A DNA stretch of 64,000 nt. It comes from Microcebus murinus. Taxonomy: Eukaryota; Chordata; Mammalia; Primates; Cheirogaleidae. Positions 38,066 through 50,000 of the stretch are shown in pieces (position 1 is the first letter of the stretch; the number at the start of each line of letters is the position of its first letter). The stretch spans positions 14,757,537-14,821,536 of the forward strand of contig NC_134107.1 of assembly GCF_040939455.1 (NCBI RefSeq). The letters are read 5' to 3'. The translations under genes and the position numbers were made by a program. Below the pieces are notes generated by a model. It made no database searches. It was given only the letters and a program-made list of their open reading frames with translations, and was not told the DNA's origin.

Positions 38066-41000
38066 CGAGGCCCGCCCCGACAGGAGGCCCAGGCGTGTGA
38101 AGGGAAAGCAGTGGGCCTGGGCTGACAGCCAGGAGGCAGGCGGTGGTGACCTCGGACAAACCACTTCCCCTCTCTGCTCCCGGTTTCCTTGTTTGAAAGA
38201 AGAGGGGTGCAAGCCCTGACAAAACCGATGGCAACAGCAATGGGAATAACTATAGTCGGCCTTCTTAGAGCTACACCCCAGGCCCCGTATGCCAGCCCTA
38301 AACACTTGTACCATTTTAACTCATTTAATCCTCTTCACTACCAGTGAGATGGGTAGTATTGTGCCCATTTTACAGAGAAGGACACTGAGGTTTCGTGGCA
38401 TTAATCAACTTGTCCAAGGTGACATGGAGGGCCCACTATGAGCGCCATGTCTGTGTGTTATAGGGTTTGGGGAGCAGGGCAGGAGCAAGCCAGCCTCTTC
38501 CTACCAGCAGTGCCGGAGGTTGTCGGGTAGACTTGTTCAGATCCCAGCCATGCCCCTCACTAACTGGGGACTCTTGGGCAAGCACCTCAACCCCTAAGCC
38601 TCTCTCCCTTGGACAGAGGGTGGCACGTAGGAGAAATTCAATAAATATTTGCTAAGTGAATGAGTAAATGCCTAACAACATGGTTGTATTTTGATAGCTC
38701 TACTCAGCAGGCTATTAGACAATAATTTAGACTAATGTGTGATATTATTAAAACAAACCACATACGGTGTCAATGAGCAGAAGCAGGATGCAGAACTGCG
38801 TACAGATATGAGTACAGCCACGTGAAAAGGCTGGGTGTCAGCCAGAGCGGAGAAACTGAAGCAAGATTGTAACGCTAGTATGGCCAGGCCACTGGGCTTA
38901 AGCGCACTTCTTCGCTCATTGACTCTGTTTTTCAAATATTCTTTAATTGCAGGTAGTACGCTCATAAAGGGGACATTTTTAAAAGGATCATTTCATCCAG
39001 CAGCATCCACAGTCCAGCAGTGAGCACAGTTTCCAGTGTCCTTGCAGAGGGGTCCCTGGTCCAGCCTGTTTAGATTCCTTTGACAAGGGGGGGGGGCTCT
39101 GTGCCTCCAGGACAGCTCTGGCCATTTCTTATCCACTGTTGACCTTCCCTCGGACCAGGAGACCCTAATACTTTCCAGTAGGAATCTCCCATCTTCCCTT
39201 AATTCTGGTCTCTCGTTGACATCCCACTAGTGAGTGCCCCCACCCCAGGTGCCCTTAACCTGTGCACCTGTGCCCTTGACCCCACTGACCTCCCGAGGGC
39301 CTCAGCCTTCCCGCGCCCACTGTGGCAGAACTGGTCTCCCTGACCCTCCCACGGCATCCACAGTGACAGCAGCTCCAGTGTGTTCTTCCATTTCCTGAGC
39401 ACGGACTTAGGCAGAGCAAGGCCGGGCTGGAAGGCTGCCTTAAAAATCAGGCCCTGAGCCCAGGATGATGCAGAAACACTGACATGGTTTGAGGCAGGGA
39501 TGGACATCGCTGGATTTGAGTTCTTTAAAAATGGCTCTGGCTGCAGTGGAGAGAGTGGGCGGGCTAACAGGCATGGGTGCCCCAGAGCGGTGAGAAGGCT
39601 GCCGCAGGGGCAGTCGGGGAGGGAATGGCACCGTCTGGCAGCCAGCTCTACCCAGGAGCTGCGTGTTCAGCACACTTGCTGATTTCAGGAAGGGCCATCC
39701 ATCATTCTCTACAAAGTGTCTGCTCATTCTGGAAGAACTCATTTATATCCTGAATGGCTGCCTGGTCTTCCCCTTTAGAGTTGCAATTGTCATATCCATT
39801 TACTTCCAGTTAATAAATGGAAGTGGCTACTCATAATGGGACTTACTCAATTTTCCGCTTGAAGGTCCAGTGCCAGGGTTCTCAGCTGACATGCCCTTCC
39901 CTCCCGATCGCCAAGAGGACCCCTCAAAATCCCCACAGCAATGCAGTTTTAAGCACATCCATATGGATTATAGTTTTACATTTGGAAAAGGAAAAAAAAT
40001 GCTTATCTTTTTCCCAACGTAACTACAGAAAGTAAAGCTTGACACAGTCTTCATAAGTAGTGGAAATAGGTATCGCCGGATGAAAGACAGTAATGGATTC
40101 TGAGATTTGGGGGTGATTGAAAGGGTGACAGGTTTAACAATGGAGAGAATCTTTTATTTTGCTCCATTGAGGTGACCCTTGGCCTTCACTGCTTTCTAAA
40201 AATGTGGATGCCAGGGCCTTGCCCCCCAGACCTCTGAGTCAGAATCTAGAACCAGGGCCTGGGAGAGGTGGGGCGGCCCATGCTGTTGACCGGAAACCAG
40301 CAGACCAGAAAGGGGCCTGGGGCCTGACTGTTGTGGATTGATCCAAATCCTGGGTAAAGAATTTCAGCCCATCTGCCCTTGCTGGGGGGCCTGAACATAT
40401 TTTTTCCATATGGCAGAGGGAGGCCAAATAGAGGGAGAAGGGGTGGGTCCAAATAGAGTACTCTGATTGCATCTCCAAACCACAGAGGACACTCTCAATT
40501 GGACTTCTAATGGTTCTTTCAGTAATATGCGTACATCACATTTAATATTCTGGAACAGAACTGAGATCTTTATTGGCTTTCTTTTATTATAAGAGTAATC
40601 CATAGTGTAGGTTACTCAGTCAAAGACAAAGGGATGAATCAACCAGAAATGAACATCAGAGATATTCTCTGGGTGAGAATATCTGGGTGACATCAGAGTG
40701 GCATCAAAGATATCGATTGCATGCACTCCTCAGTGACAATAAAAAAGCAATGTGTCCTGGCTATGCAAAAGCAGCTGTGCCAAAATGCCCTGATAGTTAA
40801 CAAGTGACTCCCCAAGGGAAAGGCTTATTCATTCATTCAACAAATATTTATTGTCTATTTAGTGATCAGAGACTAGGGAAGTGCAAGAATGCCCACTTGC
40901 TGACACATGAAGTGTCCCCCTCCCTGTGGAAGGGAGGGGTGTGGGTACAGAGGGCGCCCCTGGGCCTCCTTGGGCCTCACTCTCTCCCCTTCCTGGCTGG

Positions 41001-44000
41001 CAGGTGCTGGACCTCGGCCGCAATGCCACCCGCCGCTTCTTCAACTGGTTTTATTGGAGCATCAACTTGGGCGCTGTGCTGTCGCTGCTGGTGGTGGCTT
41101 TTATCCAGCAGAACATCAGCTTCCTGCTGGGCTACAGCATCCCTGTGGCCTGTGTGGGCCTGGCGTTCTTCATCTTCCTCTTTGCCACCCCCATCTTCAT
41201 CACCAAGCCCCCCATGGGCAGCCAAGTGTCCTCTATGCTTAAGCTTGCTCTCCAAAACTGCTGTCCCCGGCTGTGGCAACGGCACTCTTCCAGGTGAGCA
41301 GGGGGCTCTGGGTGACGGGAGCCTCCAATCCTGGAGCAGTGCATCCTTCTCCTGGGGAGGCGAGGTCCAGACTGCAAGGTTCTGGTTCAGCTAGGTCCAG
41401 AGACAGCCCTTTTTGATGATCTGCTCTCCCGTGGGCCAGAGCTTTGACTGAGGATGGCAGTGGAGGTCAAGGTGGCGGTGGTGCTGGTGGCATTATTGGT
41501 GACACCCTAAGTATAGAAAGTGTGAAGATTCGGCCGGGCGTGGTGGCTCACGCCTGTAATCCTAGCACTCTGGGAGGCCGAGTCAGGCGGATTGCTCGAG
41601 GTCAGGAGTTCAAAACCAGCCTGAGCAAGAGCAAGACCCCGTCTCTACTATAAATAGAAAGAAATTAATTGGCCAACTGATATATATATAGAAAAAATTA
41701 GCCGGGCATGGTGGCGCATGCCTGTAGTCACAGCTATTCAGGAGGCTGAGGCAGCAGGATCACTTGAGCCCAGGAGTTTGAGGTTGCTGTGAGCTAGGCT
41801 GACGCCATGGCACTCACTGTAGCCTGGGCAACAAAGCAAGACTCTGTCTCAAAAAAAAAAAAAAAAAAAGAAAGTGTGAGGATGGTCATGGTCTTGACAG
41901 TGAAGATGGTGATAAGGATGAAGATGATGGTGTTGGTCCCTAAAGTGAAGACAAACACTGGTAACGGGGATGACCATGGCAGTAGAGGTGGTGTGCTGGG
42001 ATCTAATATGAATCATGCTATGCTGCCCTGTTATTAAGTGTAACAGAGTCTTGGGAACATCCAAGGGGGGAGATTCTAAATGGCCTTGCATGAGTACAGT
42101 GGCTTCCTTTTGCCCTCTCCTTCTGAGATAATTGATTACTTATTCTACACAAATCTGTCCCCCGACCGTGGAGCCAGTTACAGCTCCTGTCAGTAGGCTC
42201 TAGATGAAAAAGCTGAAGAACATGCTTCTCCCAATCTGGTATATTGCTGGATGGTCTGTGAGTATAGTCAGCAGGTGCCAAGAAGTGGTGGTCTTGATTA
42301 TCTATCGCTGCTTAACAAACCGTGCCAGAACTTAGTGGCTTAAACAACAATCTTTTCATCCCCTCTCCCAGTTCTGAGGATGACTGGGCTCAGCAGGGAA
42401 GTTCTTCTGCTCCTCATGATGTCACCTGGGCTGTGGTCATTTGAGAGCCAGAAGGGCTAGAACATCTAAGTCAGCTCACTTATGTGGCTGGCTGTCAATG
42501 TGGGCTGTCAGCTGGGCCTGAAACTAGGGCACCTTGCTTCCCCTTCATGTGACCTTGCCACGTGGCTTGAGCTTCTTACAGCTTAGTGTCTGGGTTGCGA
42601 GAGGAGGGAGCATTCCAAGAATGAATGTTCCAGAGGGAGGAAAGCAGAAGGGGTGGGTCTTCTTGAGGCCTTTACGAGGCTTAGAAGTCCCAGAGCAGCA
42701 CTTCTGCCTCATTCTGTTGGTCAAAGCAGCCATAGGGCTGGGTCAGAGTCAGTGGCAGGGAAATAACTTGCACCAGTTGGTGGCAGAATGGCAGCACCTA
42801 CTGGCAGGGAAGCAGTTGACGGTGGCTGTCTTTGAAGATGACCATGCTGCTCTTGTCCTTTCTGGAATCTCAAAGGATAGTGCAAGACTCTTGGACAGGA
42901 AGGGGTCAGAAAACTTTCAGGACAAAGGGCAAAGGTGAAGTCTGTAGCAGCAGTAGATCTCCTAGTCCCATGTCCTAGTGCCGCTCTCCCCCCTCCCTGC
43001 CTCTCCACTCCCTACTGTCTCGTGTAGGGAGAGGGTTATGATGTTGACTGTTGAGGAGGATGGACTTGGGGACAGCAAGAAGGGGAATTCTGGTGTATTG
43101 AATCTGTGACAGCCTCTGTCTCTGAGTCAGGCTTGGACTGGGACTCCCCTGGTTGCCGTGGCAAATTGATGCTACGAGCAGAAATATCCCTTAAGCCTCT
43201 GCTGGCCACCGTCTGTGGTCTCACTTCCCCCAGGTGACAGTAATGGAAACTCAGTGGAGAGGGTGCTGTGGTGATAGCTTGAAGGTCACCTTTCTAAAGG
43301 TGGTGATAGTAGGGATGCTGGCCTGGGTGACAGTGACAATGGTGGCAAAGGTGATGGGAACAGTGGGGTGGAGGGATGAGGGTGGTGGTCTCCAAGATGG
43401 TGGCTGTGAGGAGTTCCGATACTGGGAGGAGGACTAAATTAGGGGACACTGGTGGAGGTGAGAACGGTGGCCCTGGTGGTGGGATGGTGACGGCTGCCTT
43501 TTATCTTCTGCCCCTGTGGGCCTACAGAGACCCTCAAGGCGCCCACCTGCTGCCTGACCAGGGATCTCCCCAGCCTAGGCCATCCCCCCAAGAGGACATT
43601 GCCAACTTCCAGGTGCTGGTGAAAATCTTGCCCGTCATGGTGACCCTGGTGCCCTACTGGATGGTGTACTTCCAGGTGAGCGCCCCTGCCCTGTTGCCCT
43701 GGGGGGCCTGGCTCCCCAACTTGCCTCACTGGCCTCAGCTCACATCACAGAAGCCCGGGGGCCTGTGGGAAGGGGGTAAGGTGGGTACAAAGTGAGCTGC
43801 TGTTACATGCCAGCTGGCGTGGGGCCTGGGACAAAGCCATCCCGATAATTAAACTCCCTTGGGTCATACAGCAGGAGGGATTCTGGAGATAGGCCCGAGG
43901 CCCAGCTCCCTGAATAAGTCATCCATCTCTCTGGGCCTCAGTTTCCCCATGTGTACAATGGGTGGCTTGCACAAGAGGCTCTTCCAGCTCTGCAGCATTT

Positions 44001-47000
44001 GGGTCCTCTGAGTTGGTAGCTGTGGCCCAGAAAGGGTGTGCCGGTCACACAAAGCCCCACAGCAGGTCAGGGGAAAGCTCAGTGTGTAGAATACTTTGCA
44101 ACAGCGGTTCTCCAACCTGGCTGTGCCTCAGAATCACCTGCAGAGCTTTTAAAAAATACAGATTCTTTTTTTTTTTTAATAAGTGACAGAAATTTATTTT
44201 CTCATAGTCCTAGACTGATAGTCTAAAATCAGGGTGCCAGCATGGTTGGGTTCTGGTGAGGACTCTCTTTCTCACTTGCAGACGGCCACCACCTCACTGT
44301 GTGCCCACTGACTTCCCTGCGTGTGTACATGGGAGAGGGAGAGAGAGAACTGGAGAACTCTCTGTTGCCTCTTTTTACAAAGGGCACTAATCCCACCAGA
44401 AGGGCCCCACCTTCATAACCTAATCTAAACCTGATCATCTCCCAAAGGACCCGTCTTCAAATATTATCACGTTGGGGGTTAGTGGATCAACATATGAATC
44501 AGAAGAGGGGAGCATAATTTAGTCCATAGCAACAGGGTACCAGAGAGAAAATAAGGAGAAGCCACAAGATTATAAAGAAACTGGAAGGCAAACAAGATCG
44601 TGGGGCCTGAAATCTGTTTGTAAAAAATTAGAGGAGCAAATCAGGAAAATCTCCTTAGCCAACATGAACAAAAGTCTACTAAAAGTTGGGATGCCAGTAT
44701 TCAATCGGAAGACTTTTCACTTTGCGGGGAGTATCATATAACACAACTCTCCTAAGTTACTTCAAACTCTAAGAACTGCCTTAACTAGTGATATCATGGG
44801 GGCATTTTTAGGGAAAGGAATTATGTTGTTGGCAATAGCAAGTAAAATGGGATCTAACTACGAAAATAACAAAGCAAGCCATATATTAATTTAGTAGAAG
44901 CAGGAGGTTGGGAACAAAAGGCGAGTTACAATAGACCCCTCCAGATCCTTTTACTCTAACCTTCAAATCTCTGGATAGTTGTAAGGGTAGACTGGAGTTC
45001 ATACTGTGTGTTCAATAGTATATATTTGTCTTCTAAAAGGCATGGAATTTGGTTGACATTTGGATTGAACATATTTTTGTTGAGCATCTACTGTTTTCTT
45101 AGTACAGTGTATTAGACCTAGTGAGTAACAACCAAATGCAAATGTCACTTAAGTCTGTGACTATTTCAGCAATATAAAGACAAAAGAGGCCGGGCGCTGT
45201 GGCTCACGCCTGTAATCCTAGCTCTTGGGAGGCCGGGCGGATTGCTCAAGGTCAGGAGTTCAAAACCAGCCTGAGCAAGAGCGAGACCCCGTCTCTACTA
45301 TAAATAGAAAGAAATTAATTGGCCAACTGATATATATATATAAAAAATTAGCCGGGCATGGTGGCGCATGCCTGTAGTCCCAGCTACTCGGGAGGCTGAG
45401 GCAGGAGGATCACTTGAGCCCAGGAGTTTGAGGTTGCTGTGAGCTAGGCTGACGCCACGGCATTCACTCTAGCCTGGACAACAAAGTGAGACTCTGTCTC
45501 AAAAAAAAAAAAAATACAAGGATGTTCTTGTATGTAAACAAAAAAATAAAAAAAAAAAAAAAGACAAAAGAGCTTATTATAACTGCATTATAATAGGTAC
45601 ATTAGTTTCCTAGGGTTGCCATAACAAAATACCCCATACTGGCTGGCTTAACCAATAGAAGTCTATTGTCTCACAGTTCTGGAGGCTGGGCTGTAAGAGA
45701 AGGATCTGTTCGAGGTCTCTTACTATGGCTTGTCAATGGCAGTCTCCTCTATCTCTTTACATCATTTTTTTTTTTTTTTTGAGACAGAGTCTCACTTTGT
45801 TGCCCAGGCTAGAGTGAGTGCCATGACGTCAGCCTAGCTCACAGCAACCTCAAACTCCTGGGCTCAAGTGATCCTCCTTCCTCAGCCTCCCAAGAAGCTG
45901 GGACTACAGGCATGCGCCACCATGCCCGGCTAATTTTTTGTATACATATATTAGTTGGCCAATTAATTTCTTTCTATTTATAGTAGAGATGGGGTCTCGC
46001 TCTTGCTCAGGCTGGTTTCAAACTCCTGACTTCAAGAAATCTGCCAGCCTTGGCCTCCCAGAGTGCTAGGATTACAGGCGTGAGCCACCTCGCCCTGCCA
46101 TCATTTTCCCTTTATACATGTCTATCTCTGTGTTCAAGTTTTCCCTTGATGAGGACACCAATCCCTATGACCTTATGACATTTTAACTTGACTACCCTAG
46201 GAAATACCTTCTTTTCAATTAAGATCACATTCTGAGATACTGGGAGTTAGGACTTCAACATACCTTTTTGGGGAGACACATTTCAACTCGTAACAGCTGT
46301 TTAAAAATGTGACTTCAGAAAATCAGTATTAAAAATGCAGATTTTCCTCTGGGAGGCCGAGGCAGGCAGATTGCTCAAGGTCAGGAGTTCAAAACCAGCC
46401 TGATCAAGACCTCGTCTCTACTATAAATAAAAAAGAAATTAATTGGCCAACTAATATACATAGAAAAAATTAGCCGGGCATGGTGGTGCATGCCTGTAGT
46501 CCCAGCTACTAGGGAGGCTGAGGCAGAAGGATCACTTGAGCCCAGGAGTTTGAGGTTGCTGTGAGCTAGGCTGACGCCATGGCACTCACTCTAGCCTGGC
46601 AACAAAGTGAGACTCTGTCTCAAAAAAAAAAAAAAAAAAAAAAAATGCAGATTTTCAAGTCCCATCCCAGGCTACTGAATCTGAATTGCTGGGGAAGTCT
46701 CCAGCTTAATAAACTTCTCAGATGGTACTGACACTCTGGTTTGAGAACTGCTGCCTCCCACCCACCATGCCGCCTCCCAAGGGGAAGGCTAGTGGTGTGC
46801 ATGTGTGTGTGTGCATGCATGCATGCGTGTGTATGTGTGTGTGTGTGTGTATGTATGTAGTGTGGGCAGCAGCCTAACCCAGCCCCTAAACCCCAGGCCA
46901 TAAGGTCATTCCCTCCCACACCCCTCCATAGGAACGTTTGTTGGAGTTCCTGCCTGCTAGGTAGGGGTGGCACAGAGTGTCCCTGATGAGACTGGGACGT

Positions 47001-50000
47001 GGGGGGTGTCCATGGCTGACTCTGAGGCATCCCCGTCAGAATACTGACATCTTCCATACCACTTGGTACAGGGCTGTTCCCTGAGTGACCCAAGCACCCT
47101 CCCCTGCCCTGGCCCCTCCGGATTCTCCTGGAGCCACCCCCGGCCCCCGTTATTCAGCAACTAAAGGGGCAATGCCTGGGGTGGCAGGGGCCCTGCTCCT
47201 GTGGCCGTGTGCAGGCCTCCTGGCGGGTCTGTGTCTGTGCAGCCCCTGTGTCAGCCTGGGGGACCCAGCTTGGCTTCAGTGTCAGATGAGAACTCCCTGT
47301 GGGGACAGCCATGCCATTATCTTCCCCATGTCAACAAACATTTATCCACGCTTACTCTGTGCCAGGCCCTGGAGACACAGATGTGAGTCAGACCAAGGCT
47401 GGCTACCAAGGCGGAAGGAGGATGGGAAGGTGACTTTCCCCCTGAGGCCAGGAGAGGGGACAGCTGCCCAGCTGCCCTGTGCCGCTGCTGGGAGTGCCCG
47501 CCTGGGCGCCGGGAGCCTGCGGGGCTGGAGGGGGCGGCCAGCCCTGCTCAGCCTCACGCCCGGCTCTCTTGGCAGATGCAGTCCACGTATGTCCTGCAAG
47601 GTCTCCACCTCCACATCCCGAACATTTTCCCGGCCGGCTCTGCCAACAGCTCCGTGGCCCTGGGAGCCCAGCGCAGCAGCTACACGGTGAGAGACGAAGA
47701 GTGTGTTCAGCACCTGCTCAGCCCCGGCTGGGGGCCTCCTCTAAGGAGGAAATGGAGCTGCCCTCACACTCCCCTTCCCCAGCTGCAGGGCGACCTAGGA
47801 TACAGGAAAAGCCCTGCAGCGCGGCCGGGGCAGGGGTTGTGCGACACCCAGGCATCCTGCCAACGTGCTCCACTGCTCAAAAGCACTCAGGCCAGCTTCA
47901 CTCCCCGAAGCTGCTGCTCCGAAGCAGGCCTCGCTGCCCAATTTTGCACCCTGAGATCAAGCACACGCAGGTCCCATTCAACTCTATGTTCTTCCCTCTT
48001 TCTCTGGGACCCTTGAATACTTAGATCCCTGTCTTTCACCAGAACTTTCTCATTTTATGAGTCTCAGAGACTCATAAAATCAAAGATCTTCAAAGCTGGC
48101 AGGTAAATGACATATTTGCCATTATACTCCATTTCCTTGCCACGGCAGACATCACTAATCAATCATGACAGGTTTTCATGTTGATCCCATAAAGGTTCCA
48201 AGCATCCACTACCTATTGATAGAAGCTAGAACGCAAGAGGAACCTATGTGCCAACCCCAATTTAATCCCATCCCCTAGTTACACACTGGAGGAATGCGAG
48301 TTCCAGAGAGGGGAAGGAGCTGCCCCTAGGTCATGCAGGGACAGCCCGGCATCCGGGTCCCCTGGCTGCAGCCTTCCCTGCTACCGTACCTCTCTTGACT
48401 TCCGCCCAGATCCCGGAAGCCTGGCTCCTCCTGGCCAACGTAGTGGTGGTGCTGATCCTGGTCCCTCTGAAGGACCACTTGATCGACCCGCTGCTGCTGC
48501 GGTGCAAGCTGCTTCCCTCGGCTCTGCAGAAGATGGCGCTGGGGATGTTCTTTGGTTTTACCTCCGTCATCGTGGCAGGTGTGCAGCGGGTGCGGGGCAG
48601 GGGTCTGGTCTTTGTCTTTCTTCCATTTCGAAAGGATTTGAAGGCATTTGTAAAAAATAAAAGGGGGCAGGGCTCGGCTCAGCTAAAGAAGACTTTCCTG
48701 CTGTGGCACAACCCTGAACCCTTTTTGATCCTCAAGTCACTTAGGGTCTCTGAGCTGCATCTTTAAAACGGGGATTGCAGCCATTCGGACAGGGCCTGTC
48801 TCTGTCCTCAGGGAACCTAGTCTAACTTGGGGTGTCATGAGGATCAAAGGAGATGAAGTCTGTAAAGCACCTTTTAACATGCCTGGATCACAAGTAGGAA
48901 CTCGAGAAAATTAAAGCTCAATAAACAGTATTATGTTGAAAGTATAGAAACCAAACTAGATTATTTTTCAGCTATGTGCTTTTAAGCATTTTGTCCTATT
49001 TCATCCTCACAATAATCCTGGGAATTTTATTCATGCTTCTTGCATAACAGAACTGGATCTCAGAGAAGTCAAGTGATTTGCCCAAGGTCACACAGCTAGC
49101 CAATGGTAGGGCCAGGGCTGGAACCCAAGTCCTCTAACTCCATGTCCAGCATTCAATCCTCTATTCTACTAGAGCATGGCTATTTTACAATTAATGAAAG
49201 GGAAGGAGATAAAATAGTTAAACTTGAAAGCCAGGTTAGAAACACAACAGCAATACTTGAGGTTACAGTAGAGAAGTCACGTGGTATCACAGAAAGTAGG
49301 CCAGCTTTGAAACCAGACATACTGGGGCTCAAACCCATCCATGCCTAATTATTAGCTGTGTGACTGTGGGCTGGCTGGTTGCTTAACCTAAGTGTCACCT
49401 CTTTCATTTGCAAGAATGCATACTTCAGTGCCTAGTATATAACAAGCCCTCAATTAATGACAGTTGTTATTGAGTGCAAAACCTAGCTCTGAGCTTCCTA
49501 GCAGCCAAGGCAAAAAGTGAGAAGTTGAGATGAAATCTTAACCCCTACCCCTTGGGCCAATATTCTTTTCCTTACCTGCTGCCCAGTCAGTCATTGGCTA
49601 CTTAATGAGTACCCACAGAATACCAATCTCTGCTGTGGGCTAAGCCAGCAGTCCCCAACCAGGGACCTGTTTCATGGAAGAGAATTTTTCCATGGACCAG
49701 GGCACAGGGGGGCGGGGAGGGGTGGCTCGGTTTCAGGACGATTCAAGCACATTACATTTATTACGAACTTTATTTTTATTATTATTACATTTTTAATCTC
49801 CCTGTTGATGACAATCTGTATTTTCAGCAGCTCCCCAGGGCTAGCATCACCGCCTCAGCTCCATGTCAGATCATCAGGTATTAGATTCTCATGAGGAGCC
49901 GCAACCTAGATCCCACGTCTGCGCAGTTATGAGAATCTAATGCCGCCGCTGATCTGACAGGAGGCGGAGCTCTGGCGGAGATGCAAGCAATGGGGAGCGG

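Larger units (their letters stand above)
38056..41003 (+). other. SLC15A3: SLC15A3 intron 1
   Basis: GT-AG intron of 2948 bp. It holds a minus-strand MIR (about 38270-38430), a plus-strand MIR (about 38500-38665) and an L2 end near 40825. The rest (38670-40800) is unique sequence without a recognisable gene. Confidence 0.85.
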
